Source: Ilyomonas sp963847085
GTDB lineage: Bacteria; Bacteroidota; Bacteroidia; Chitinophagales; Chitinophagaceae
Length of the DNA stretch: 64,000 nucleotides
Assembly (NCBI GenBank): GCA_963847085.1
Contig: CAWJYO010000010.1
Location: 124,001 to 188,000, forward strand
Reading direction: 5' to 3'
Of this stretch, positions 28,389 through 36,560 are shown one piece after another; the stretch's first letter is position 1; each line of letters begins with the position of its first letter. A model generated the notes under the pieces. That model saw nothing but the letters and a program-made list of their open reading frames with translations, searched no databases and had not been told where the DNA came from. Position numbers and translations under genes: made by a program.

Positions 28389-28530
28389 GCTACAAGCCGT
28401 TAGTTGCAAGCTACAAGCAAGTAGAAGACAATAATAAATGACGTTTGTATGTCATTCATAGCACTTGTTTTCGCATCAATTATTTCCCTGGTTATAAATG
28501 CTTGCAGCCTGTAGCTAATAGCTGATGGCT
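28385..28530. repeat. Heptad-periodic inverted repeat 7 (AGCT type)
   Basis: The left arm 28385-28421 has heptads AGCTACA, AGCCGTT and AGTTGCA. The right arm 28500-28530 has GCTTGCA, GCCTGTA and GCTAATA. The arms overlap the -7 box of cysE on the left and touch that of rlmH on the right. Confidence 0.85.
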
Positions 28531-28537
28531 ATTTTTG
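28530..28537 (+). promoter_or_regulatory. -7 box for rlmH, 4 nt from ATG
   Basis: TATTTTTG matches TAnnTTTG and is followed by 4 nt and ATG 28542. It overlaps the TTG codon at 28535, which argues against that codon as the start. Confidence 0.65.
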
Positions 28538-28541
28538 TTTG

Positions 28542-29014
28542 ATGAAATTTATTTTTTCAGCGTTGGCAAAGCGCATGAGCGTTATGTGAAAGACGGGATA
28601 GAAGATTTCACCACTCGCATTAATCACTATTTTCCTGCCGAATGGCTGTTGATTCCTAATGTAAAAAATGCAGTTTCTTTATCGCAAAGCGAATTGAAGA
28701 AAGAAGAAGCCAAAGTTATCCTGGCATGTCTGCAAACAGATGATGTTTTGTTTTTGTTGGATGAACGGGGCAAAGCCATTTCTTCAATACAATTAGCACA
28801 ACTGGTTCAACAAAAAGCAAATGAGAGCTGCAGGCGAATGGTGTTCTTAATTGGTGGCGCTTTTGGCGTAGATAATGTTATTTTTAAACGGGCCAATTAT
28901 ACGCTAAGCCTTTCGCAGCTTACGTTTCCGCACATGCTGGTACGATTAATTTTAGCTGAACAAGTGTATCGTGCCTGCACCATTTTAAAGAACGAGAAGT
29001 ATCATCACAGTTGA
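28542..29014 (+). CDS. rlmH: 23S rRNA (pseudouridine1915-N3)-methyltransferase RlmH, probable 1-nt deletion after the start
   Basis: About 157 residues. A SPOUT methyltransferase acting on 23S rRNA helix 69. The body reads YFFSVGKAHERYVKDGIEDF, FLLDERGKAISS, CRRMVFLIGGAFGVD and SQLTFPHMLVRLILAEQVYR, the complete family pattern. RlmH proteins begin MKI; here ATG AAA at 28542 is followed by TTTATTTTTT one base out of frame. Adding one A gives MKIYFFSVGK and the normal length. Without that correction, translation could only begin at TTG 28535, which lies inside the promoter box. I therefore favour ATG 28542 with a base missing from the sequence. Confidence 0.88.
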
Positions 29015-29067
29015 TGCTTTTTATCTTGTTAAAAAAATCAATAAAAGCAAACGTATTATGTTTGAAA

Positions 29068-29158
29068 TTTTTACCGCAGAGAACGAGAGTGAAATGAGTT
29101 CACGCAGAGAAATGTGGCTCTGCGTGAACTCTTATATCTCCATTCTCCGCGGTAAAAC
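29068..29158. repeat. Inverted repeat 8 (ACCGCAGAG type)
   Basis: The inner 14-bp stem GAGTTCACGCAGAG (29096-29109) pairs perfectly with 29118-29131 around an 8-nt loop. The outer TTTTACCGC pairs with GCGGTAAAA. The arms repeat a CGCAGAG-like unit irregularly. Located between rlmH and the fucosidase gene. Confidence 0.85.
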
Positions 29159-29203
29159 ATACATCACGCATTTAAAAAATGATACCAAATAAGAAACATC
29201 AAA

Positions 29204-30547
29204 ATGAGATTACAAAACTATTTTGGCACTGCAGCCCTTGCCATTCTGCTATCTATGTCTTTATCAGTAAGCGCGCAATCGAAAATCAATCCCGATTCTA
29301 TCCGCAGCAAAATGCAATGGTTTGCCGATGCCAAACTGGGCATCTTTATTCATTGGGGTATTTACTCGGTAAATGGCATTGGTGAAAGCTGGAGCTTTCA
29401 TAACAAAGAAATTGGCTTTCCGGATTATATGAAGCAGTTGAAAGGATTTACTGCATCGAAATATAACCCTGATGCCTGGGCAAAACTGATACAGAAAAGC
29501 GGGGCAAAATATGCCGTGATTACTACCAAACACCACGATGGCGTTGCGTTGTGGCCTACAAAAGAGGCCCATTACAGCATGACGAAAGATGCACCTGCGA
29601 AAAGAGATTTGATAGCGCCATTTTATACTGCCTTAGACAAGTATGGCATTAAGCGCGGTGCTTATTTTTCGTTGATAGATTGGACCTATCCCGATTATCC
29701 TGCGTTTACAAAAGACAGTAACCGATATTCAATTGCAAACGATCCGCAACGCTGGCAACGCTTTCAGAAATTCATGCAAAACCAAATTGGGGAAATCAAC
29801 GCGGCTTATCATCCGGATTTATGGTGGTTTGATGGTGATTGGGAACACAGTGCCGAAGAATGGCAGGCGGATAAAGTGCGTCAGCAAATTTTAAGCGTAA
29901 AACCAACTGCCATTATCAACGGGCGGTTGCAAGGCTATGGCGATTATGAAACACCCGAACAAAATTTCCCGGTTACCCGACCCAAATACAATTGGTGGGA
30001 ATTGTGTATGACCATCAATAACAGTTGGGGCTACCAGCCAAAAGATACGGCATGGAAAACACCTTATGAAGTGATTACAATTTTTGCAGATGTGATAAGC
30101 AACGGTGGTAATTTATTGCTTGATATTGGACCGAAAGAAGATGGCACCATTCCACCGCAGGATGTGCACGTGCTGGAAGAGTTAGGTAAATGGAATCAAA
30201 AGCACAAGGAAGCTATATTTGGTACATTGGGAGGATTGCCGCAAGGTCATTTTTACGGACCTACAACGTTGTCAAAAGATTCATCTACGCTGTATTTGTT
30301 TTTGCCCGGAAAAGAGAGCGGGCAAGTAGTGATAAAAGGACTGCAAAACAAAATCGAACACATTACAATAGTAGGCACAAACGATACGGTAGGATATAAA
30401 ATTGTGGGCAAGATTTCATGGAGCCCGATTCCAGGATTGGTATATATCAACGTTCCGCAAGAAGTACAGGATGAATATATGACGGTGCTGGCAGTGAAGT
30501 TAGACGGACCTGTGCGGTTGTATCAGGGGCATGGCGGTTTGCAGTAA
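29204..30547 (+). CDS. Alpha-L-fucosidase, GH29
   Basis: 447 residues with a signal peptide (about 23 residues, ending SVSAQ), so exported to the periplasm. It releases terminal L-fucose. Typical GH29 motifs: MQWFADAKLGIFIHWGIYSV, YAVITTKHHDGVALWPTK, and the nucleophile Asp in DLWWFDGDWEHSAEEW. These are followed by NGGNLLLDIGPKEDGTIP and a small C-terminal beta domain. No SusC/SusD pair is adjacent. The FHS permease 2.5 kb upstream could import the released sugar. The downstream restriction gene is convergent. Confidence 0.93.
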   Translation: MRLQNYFGTAALAILLSMSLSVSAQSKINPDSIRSKMQWFADAKLGIFIHWGIYSVNGIGESWSFHNKEIGFPDYMKQLKGFTASKYNPDAWAKLIQKSGAKYAVITTKHHDGVALWPTKEAHYSMTKDAPAKRDLIAPFYTALDKYGIKRGAYFSLIDWTYPDYPAFTKDSNRYSIANDPQRWQRFQKFMQNQIGEINAAYHPDLWWFDGDWEHSAEEWQADKVRQQILSVKPTAIINGRLQGYGDYETPEQNFPVTRPKYNWWELCMTINNSWGYQPKDTAWKTPYEVITIFADVISNGGNLLLDIGPKEDGTIPPQDVHVLEELGKWNQKHKEAIFGTLGGLPQGHFYGPTTLSKDSSTLYLFLPGKESGQVVIKGLQNKIEHITIVGTNDTVGYKIVGKISWSPIPGLVYINVPQEVQDEYMTVLAVKLDGPVRLYQGHGGLQ

Positions 30548-30676
30548 AGCGCGTTGTATCGAAGTTTGGTTTCATTGAAAAAATCAGGAGGTTTTTAGAC
30601 AAAACGTTGTAGTCGGAGATTAAGCCGGACGTGTGAGATTGGCCTAATGGTGCAGAGTAGTTAAAAATTACACTAT

Positions 30677-31421
30677 TTATCTTGACGAATCTTTTGCTGC
30701 TGAATTTAATCGAACTAATTTTTCCCAATCGTCTGGCTCCATCATTACAGAAACTGTCAAAAAATTCTTTGGTAAATTTATTTATCATGACTGAATAAGA
30801 TTCTATGAACTCTTCATTTCGTTCTTTTGCTTGATGTCCAAGAGGGTAAATAATTTTGGTATAAAAGTCTGTGTCTCCAGAAATAAACTCCCAAAATGTC
30901 TGACCGCAATATTTGAAGTAATCTCCTTTATCTGGCTTATTATCTCTACCGTAACAACAGCCATTAACTGCAATGATGTTCAATTGAGAATTGCTCGTGC
31001 GGAGTGTCTTCTTTGCTGTTTTAAAATCAGCGATCATTTTAGTTATTTGCGAACTGTTGCCCCAGTTTGGACCAGATTTAATTGTTACAATGTAGCGAAC
31101 TTTCTCTTTATCAAATTCCAAGTCAATTCCCGGAATACCTGATTTACGTCCCTTATAAACTTTTCCGTTGACGAATATTGCTAAACCTTCGAGCCAATCA
31201 CCAAAAATGGTTTCTTCTTGTGAAGAAATAAAAGCATCAGTCAGACTCTTAATAATATCTTGTGCAGTCAGAACATACTTTGCTTTAAACAAGTAAGGAT
31301 TCTTTTTGCTTAAAACCCTTTTCAGTTTTAAATCTTGTAACCCCGTTATCCTTTTTTGGTGAAATATGCCAATATTATCTTCAACGTACTTTACTACCTC
31401 TTCCAAGTTTAAAGTTTCCAT
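30677..31421 (-). CDS. Type II restriction endonuclease, PmeII-like, one frameshift near the end
   Basis: About 247 residues. A PD-(D/E)XK-like core is visible: GIPGIDLEFDKEKVRYIVTIKSG (Asp, Glu and the IKSG Lys), with FGDWLEGLAIFVNGKVYKGRK before it and IIAVNGCCYGRDNKPDKGDYF, FKYCGQTFWEFISGD after it. I associate this arrangement with PmeII-family enzymes, from memory. The open frame runs on to 30447, antisense to the fucosidase gene. Deleting one base near 30745 instead gives PDDWEKLVRLNSAAKDSSR and a stop at 30677, a sensible C-terminus. The gene overlaps the end of the methyltransferase gene by 41 nt, so the two are coupled. Confidence 0.75.
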
Positions 31422-32259
31422 ATTCTTCTTTTGGCTCTATTAAGTAAAGTTTTAAAGGCTTTAATTGTTCTTTCACCATATTGTAGTAATCAGGCACAAT
31501 TTCAATTCCAATCGAATTGCGTCTCATTCGATTTGCAACATATAGTGTTGTCCCTGAACCCATAAATGGATCAAGTACAATGTCGTTTTCTTTTGTAAAG
31601 AGCTTAATGAACCATTCAGGCAATTCTTCAGGAAAAGCAGCACTATGATTTTTATTACTGCATTCCGTTGCAAGATGCAGAACGTTTGTTGGGTAAGCTT
31701 TTTCCCTTGTTAACCAGTTGGAAATATTTTTACCGAAACCACTACCTACTTTTGAATTATCTCTTATTTTATCAGTATCAGAAAGATTTCTCAAACGAGA
31801 TTTCGCCCAATTTCCCATTGGTACCATTACCTCTTCTTGATACATGTGAAATTTACGTTCCTTATTGAATTGAAGAAGCCTTTCCCAAGCATCGCGAAAA
31901 CGGTTTGACCATTTACCTGGATAACAGTTTTTCTTATGCCAAATGAACTCTTCTGTCCATAACCAACCTTGTTTTTTCATTTCTAAAATAAGTTCCATTA
32001 CATAAGTGCTACGTTCGCCTTCAACAACCTTTTCTTTAATGTTTAAAATAAAAGTACCTGTTGGTTTAAGAACTCTTAAAAGCTCATTTGAAATGGGTAA
32101 AAACCATTCAACATATTTGTTAGGATGAATGCCACCATAAGTGTTTTTGCGTTGGTTTGCATATGGTGGTGATGTGATGATAAGATCAACCGAATTATCA
32201 GGAAGATGTTTTAATTGTTCCTTGCTGTCTCCAAGATATAGGTCTGTTGCTACTTCCAT
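31381..32259 (-). CDS. Site-specific DNA methyltransferase of the R-M pair
   Basis: 292 residues. The catalytic motif IV comes first (VDLIITSPPYANQRKN) and the AdoMet motif I last (IVLDPFMGSGTTLYVANRM), which is the beta-class order. TSPPY favours N4-cytosine methylation, though adenine cannot be excluded. The target-recognition region lies between (WHKKNCYPGKWSNRFRDAWE onwards). It protects host DNA from the endonuclease encoded immediately downstream with 41 nt overlap. Translation from ATG 32259 is 4 nt after a perfect -7 box, so the methylase is likely made from a leaderless mRNA. Confidence 0.9.
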   Translation of the reverse strand: MEVATDLYLGDSKEQLKHLPDNSVDLIITSPPYANQRKNTYGGIHPNKYVEWFLPISNELLRVLKPTGTFILNIKEKVVEGERSTYVMELILEMKKQGWLWTEEFIWHKKNCYPGKWSNRFRDAWERLLQFNKERKFHMYQEEVMVPMGNWAKSRLRNLSDTDKIRDNSKVGSGFGKNISNWLTREKAYPTNVLHLATECSNKNHSAAFPEELPEWFIKLFTKENDIVLDPFMGSGTTLYVANRMRRNSIGIEIVPDYYNMVKEQLKPLKLYLIEPKEEYGNFKLGRGSKVR

Positions 32260-32263
32260 TCTT

Positions 32264-32271
32264 CAAAAATA
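32264..32271 (-). promoter_or_regulatory. -7 box for the R-M operon, 4 nt from ATG
   Basis: Minus-strand TATTTTTG, a perfect TAnnTTTG match, separated by 4 nt from the methyltransferase ATG. Confidence 0.6.
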
Positions 32272-32388
32272 ATCAAAGCTTGAACTTGTTACTAAAAGAT
32301 TTGTCAACAAGTTGTGAGAAGAAAGTCATTACATCAAATCACTATTATCTTATAAACTAACCCATAAAAAATAGGGTAAAAACAAACC

Positions 32389-34791
32389 TCATCTTCCCGG
32401 CTTCTTCGCAGGCATCACCGCTTTAGGTGTTAACTGATTTTGGTTCTTCTTTTTACTCGTATCGGCGGGCAACTGGCTTTCCGGTTGAATGTTATCATAT
32501 TGGTTATCGGAAGAAGGTGGCGGCGGTGCCTGCGGTTGTTGCCCGTTATCGCCATAGTCAGCAGCAGAGCCATTGCCTTCATCTGCGCCTTCAGCACCCA
32601 GCTGTTGGGGCATATCATTCACCCAATCGTATATCACATCGTTCTTCATGACATCGGGTTTTGTAAACACTGTTTTGGTATCAATGGCAAGCGCTTTATC
32701 GGCAGATACTTTTTGATAAAACCTTGCCCATATTGGCAATGCAACAGACGAGCCCTGACCTACATCGGTGCTGTTGAACCGGATAAAACGATCATCGCAA
32801 CCCGTCCATGTACCGCACAACAATTGCGGTGTGTAACCCATAAACCATGCATCGCTGTTATCGTTGGTGGTGCCGGTTTTTCCGGCAATATCGCCTTGCA
32901 CACCATAGCTCCAGATGCGCCTTCCGGTGCCAAATTTCAATACACCTTCCATCATGCTAATAATGTAATATGCTGTTACTTCATTAATCACTTCTTTGCG
33001 TTGCGGCAGGTTGCTTTGCAGCACGTTTCCGTTCTTGTCTTCAATGCGGGTAATATACATGGGCTTAACATTAAAGCCTCTTCCGGGAAACATGCTGTAC
33101 GCCTGCATCATTTCGTACAACGATATTTCTTCCGCTCCCAATGCAATAGATGGATAAGGATCAATCTTCGTGGTAACGCTGCAATTGCGCAGGAAATCAA
33201 CAAAGCGTTTTGCACCTTCGTTTCCATTGCCCAATTGCTTCATAATATAAGCTGTGGCGCAGTTTCTCGACCAGGCCAACGCCATCGCCATCGGCATTGT
33301 TCGGCCTGTGCACGAAGTTCCTGTAGCCGGCACCATACCAAAAGAGCCAAAGCTTTGTTGCACATCTTCAACCGGCGTATTGGGTGTAAAGCCAGCATCT
33401 TCAATTGCCAAACTATACAACAGGGGCTTAATCGTTGAACCTACCTGTCGTTTGGTGTTGATGTTTACATGGTCGTATTTAAACGTTTTGAAATCAATAC
33501 CGCCTACCCATGCTTTTACTTCGCCACTTAACGGGTCCATCGCCATAAAACCTGCCTGCAACATAGCGCGATGGTATTTGATAGAATCCATCGGCGTCAT
33601 CACTGTGTCCTTACTTCTGTTCTTATTCCAGGTAAACACTTTCATTGGTGTTTTTATGTAAAACGACTTTTTGATTTCCTCATCCGATGCGCCTTCTTTT
33701 TTCATATTCTTCCATCGGTCGCTTACCTGCATTGCGGCCTGCAATATATTTTCATGTCCGTTCCAAACGCTTCCGTTTTTTACATTGCTTTGTGCACTCA
33801 GTATTTTTTGCATAGCAGCAATGTGCTCATCAACGGCTTCTTCCGCATCTAACTGCATCCTCGGATTGATGGTGGTAAAAATTTTCAAACCATCGCGGTA
33901 CAAATCATAAGGCTCGCCGTTTACTTTTTTATGTGCTTTGCACCATCTTTTCATTTCTTCGCCTAATACCATTCTGAAGTAGGGCGCTAAACCTGCGGTT
34001 TCGTCCAATTTTTCATAATCCAAAACGATAGGCTGTGATTTAATTTCATTTGCTTTTGCTTCGGATAAATAATTGTTACGCACCATTTGATCGAGCACCA
34101 CATTTCTACGTTCTCTTGCCCGCTTCGGGTTGATGCGCGGGTTGTAAGTGCTGCTGGCTTTCAACATGCCAATCAGCACCGCCGCTTCGCCAACATTCAG
34201 CCTATCAGGTTCTTTTTTAAAAAATGTTTTGGCTGCATTTCTAACACCATACACGTTGTCGCCAAACGGCACGGTATTTAAATACAATGTGATGATTTCT
34301 GCCTTTGTAAAATTGCGTTCGAGCTTGATGGCAATGATGCCTTCTTTTAGTTTTTGAATGATGCGTTTAATTGGATTGCGGTTGTAATCGGTAAATAAAT
34401 TTTTCGCCGTTTGCATGGTGATGGTGCTGGCGCCGCCCTCGCCGCCGAGCGAAAAAATAGCTCTTCCCAAAGCACGCGCATCAATTCCACTGTGCTCGTA
34501 AAAACGCTCGTCTTCTGTAGCTACCAAAGCGTTTACTACATCTTTGCTGATGTCTTTATATTCAACATTTACACGGTCTTCCAAATAATATTTGCCCATC
34601 AATGTTCCATCGGCTGCATACACCTGGCTTGCCAAAGAAGCGGATGGATTTTGCAGTTCTTCGATGGATGGCATCTTTCCAAAGAAACCATAATTGGCCA
34701 ACAAAATGAGTAAGATAACAAAGCCGATACCGCCAAAAAATAATATCCAGATAATGGCAACCGCTTTGTTTGTTTTGTTTGTTTTTTTCAT
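32389..34791 (-). CDS. Penicillin-binding protein 1A (bifunctional transglycosylase/transpeptidase)
   Basis: 800 residues, single N-terminal membrane anchor (about 10-32), catalytic domains in the periplasm. The GT51 glycosyltransferase domain has ATEDERFYEHSGIDARALGR with the catalytic Glu, GASTITMQTAKNLF and LYLNTVPFGDNVYGV. The transpeptidase has GSTIKPLLYS (SxxK), SRNCATAY (SxN) and IAGKTGTTNDNSDAWFMGYT (KTG). A low-complexity Pro/Gln/Lys C-terminal tail follows. It polymerises and cross-links peptidoglycan. The gene stands alone between the R-M operon and a palindrome. Confidence 0.95.
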   Translation of the reverse strand: MKKTNKTNKAVAIIWILFFGGIGFVILLILLANYGFFGKMPSIEELQNPSASLASQVYAADGTLMGKYYLEDRVNVEYKDISKDVVNALVATEDERFYEHSGIDARALGRAIFSLGGEGGASTITMQTAKNLFTDYNRNPIKRIIQKLKEGIIAIKLERNFTKAEIITLYLNTVPFGDNVYGVRNAAKTFFKKEPDRLNVGEAAVLIGMLKASSTYNPRINPKRARERRNVVLDQMVRNNYLSEAKANEIKSQPIVLDYEKLDETAGLAPYFRMVLGEEMKRWCKAHKKVNGEPYDLYRDGLKIFTTINPRMQLDAEEAVDEHIAAMQKILSAQSNVKNGSVWNGHENILQAAMQVSDRWKNMKKEGASDEEIKKSFYIKTPMKVFTWNKNRSKDTVMTPMDSIKYHRAMLQAGFMAMDPLSGEVKAWVGGIDFKTFKYDHVNINTKRQVGSTIKPLLYSLAIEDAGFTPNTPVEDVQQSFGSFGMVPATGTSCTGRTMPMAMALAWSRNCATAYIMKQLGNGNEGAKRFVDFLRNCSVTTKIDPYPSIALGAEEISLYEMMQAYSMFPGRGFNVKPMYITRIEDKNGNVLQSNLPQRKEVINEVTAYYIISMMEGVLKFGTGRRIWSYGVQGDIAGKTGTTNDNSDAWFMGYTPQLLCGTWTGCDDRFIRFNSTDVGQGSSVALPIWARFYQKVSADKALAIDTKTVFTKPDVMKNDVIYDWVNDMPQQLGAEGADEGNGSAADYGDNGQQPQAPPPPSSDNQYDNIQPESQLPADTSKKKNQNQLTPKAVMPAKKPGR

Positions 34792-35221
34792 AGAACAGCG
34801 TAAAATGCAAGGTTACAACGAATGAAACGAAATGATAGTACGAAAGTAAGTGAAGCAATTGTTATACTACAAGCTGTGCAACTATTGATATTCAGGAAGT
34901 GGTTTGTTTTTGTACAAATTTTTAATTTAGGTCATTGCGAGGAACGAAGCAATCTGTGAATTGAAAAATGAAGTGGCTTGTGAATGGTGAATAGTGAAAA
35001 AGTAATGTAAACACTTTTACTGCATACAGACATTATCTATTGTATAACACAGAGGGCTTCGCAAGGCTTGCAGTGACGGTGCTTTATTTGTAATTACGAT
35101 GATGTTCAAAGTTGTCTGCAATTACCAAATAAGTGCAAAACCAAAAGATAACCTTAATGTTATCGATAAGGTGAAATAAAGCTAAGCGCTTTTTATCTTT
35201 TCAAATTGAAGCCTTACTCAT
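34792..35221. other. 430-nt gap holding palindrome 9
   Basis: Non-coding region upstream of PBP1A and downstream of hom. Apart from the inverted repeat at 34931-35077 I see no promoter match or ORF. Confidence 0.55.
34931..35077. repeat. Inverted repeat 9 (GTCATTGCGAGG type)
   Basis: Left arm 34931-34958, with GTCATTGCGAGG and CGAAGCAATCTGTG. Right arm 35048-35077 is its degenerate reverse complement, with GCTTCGCAAGG and GCAGTGAC. This palindrome motif is seen in many bacterial phyla as intergenic REP-like elements. There is no 7-nt periodicity. Confidence 0.75.
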
Positions 35222-36469
35222 TTACAAACCTGCCAGTTCCAAACTGCGCTTCTTCAATTTCTTCAATTCAATGTTTTCGATAATGGCATCTGGAGATAGA
35301 ATTAACGATATGCCGGGTTGCTTCCACCAATCCCCGTTTTTTATTTTGGTAAAATAAATAATCCCGATAAACCAGCTACGTTCCGGCCCGGCGTGATATT
35401 CTTCAATCCATTCAAATTCATGTTGGGGAATGTTTTTGATGTTGGAATAGGAAATGTAAGTTCTGATGTAAAAATCATCCGTTAATTCGCAGGGCTGATG
35501 ATGATATAATTTTTTATATTCATACCGATAATCGTAACGCAATGCACTGATGTCGCTTAACACGGCAGATGCCGTTGGAAACGAGCCAGCGCCCTTTCCA
35601 TAAAAGAATTGCTTATCAGCAAAACCGCTTTCTATTACTACACCATTGTATTCGTTTTTTACAAAAGCCAAATGGTCATCATCCGGTACAAATTGTGGCA
35701 AAACAAAAGCCGCTACTTTGCCGTTGGTTAGTTTCTTAGCCTGCGCCACCAGCTTAATATCGTTATGTTTTTCTTTTGCCGCTAAAGCATCACTTAATTG
35801 TATGTTTTGGATGCCGGTGAATAAAATGCGCTGCGGATTTTCAACAATTCCATACGCATGAGTTAGCAGAAAGCTCCACTTGTTCACAGCATCATAACCT
35901 TCCACATCCAGCTTTGGATTGCTTTCGGCAAAGCCAAGCTGTTGCGCCAGCAGCAATGCATCATTGAATGCCAGCTTGTCTTCAAACATTTTGGTTAAAA
36001 TAAAATTGGTTGAACCATTGCATATTGCTTTGATAGAATGCAGCAAATCATTGTCATAATATTCTTCCAAATTTCTGATAACTGGAATGGAAGCGCAGGC
36101 TGCCGCTTCGTATAAAAACGGCATATCGGTTTGTTGTTGCAATTGCAGCAATTCAGGCAAATGTTCAGCAATCATTTTCTTGCTGGCGCTTACCACTGCT
36201 TTTTTGTTTTTGAGTGCAGTAGAAACAATTTCAAAAGCAGCATCTGCATCGTCAATCACTTCTACAATCACATTGATGTCTTTATCAAACAGCAACGCAT
36301 CTTTTTGCATCGTAAACAATTCAGGCGGTGCGGCTCTTTTTTTATCGGGATGTTTAATACAAACTCTTTTTATAGCTGCGTTTAACGAAGGCGTTTGCTG
36401 CAATACTTTGTACAAGCCTTCGCCAACAACACCAAATCCAAACATGCCAATGGTTAATTGTGTATGCAT
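35222..36469 (-). CDS. hom: Homoserine dehydrogenase
   Basis: 415 residues. Reduces aspartate semialdehyde to homoserine for methionine and threonine. The NAD(P)-binding start IGMFGFGVVGEGLYKVLQ is followed by VIVEVIDDADAAFEIVSTAL and the substrate region PFLYEAAACASIPVIRNLEEY. ICNGSTNFILTKMFEDKLAF and NPKLDVEGYDAVNKW complete the family core, and there is a C-terminal extension with a possible ACT-like fold. It is monofunctional: no aspartokinase domain. Third gene of the metY-metX-hom order, 91 nt after metX, and therefore likely controlled by the SAM-I riboswitch. Confidence 0.93.
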   Translation of the reverse strand: MHTQLTIGMFGFGVVGEGLYKVLQQTPSLNAAIKRVCIKHPDKKRAAPPELFTMQKDALLFDKDINVIVEVIDDADAAFEIVSTALKNKKAVVSASKKMIAEHLPELLQLQQQTDMPFLYEAAACASIPVIRNLEEYYDNDLLHSIKAICNGSTNFILTKMFEDKLAFNDALLLAQQLGFAESNPKLDVEGYDAVNKWSFLLTHAYGIVENPQRILFTGIQNIQLSDALAAKEKHNDIKLVAQAKKLTNGKVAAFVLPQFVPDDDHLAFVKNEYNGVVIESGFADKQFFYGKGAGSFPTASAVLSDISALRYDYRYEYKKLYHHQPCELTDDFYIRTYISYSNIKNIPQHEFEWIEEYHAGPERSWFIGIIYFTKIKNGDWWKQPGISLILSPDAIIENIELKKLKKRSLELAGL

Positions 36470-36560
36470 AAGTAAGAGAAGCTCCCAATCCGCTGCAAGC
36501 GGAGAGTTGAGAAGCTATTTTTGTTTAAAAATTTCTAAAATCTGAAGTTTGTTTTTGTTC

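Noticed and set aside
28535..28541. TTG 28535 as the rlmH start
   Set aside because: It lies inside the TATTTTTG promoter box, and RlmH proteins begin MKI, which ATG 28542 supplies if one missing base is restored.
30447..30676. C-terminal extension of the restriction endonuclease over the fucosidase gene
   Set aside because: The extension appears only because of a one-base shift near 30745; the other frame gives a family-like C-terminus and a stop at 30677.
32440..33438. 332-residue open frame on the plus strand
   Set aside because: It lies antisense within the PBP1A gene, which has every catalytic motif. The antisense product is Cys/His/Arg-rich with no recognisable motif. It is a codon-bias shadow.
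34792..35221. tRNA or structured RNA gene in the long gap before PBP1A
   Set aside because: No cloverleaf, TTCRA arm or other RNA-family core was found; the visible structure is a REP-like palindrome.
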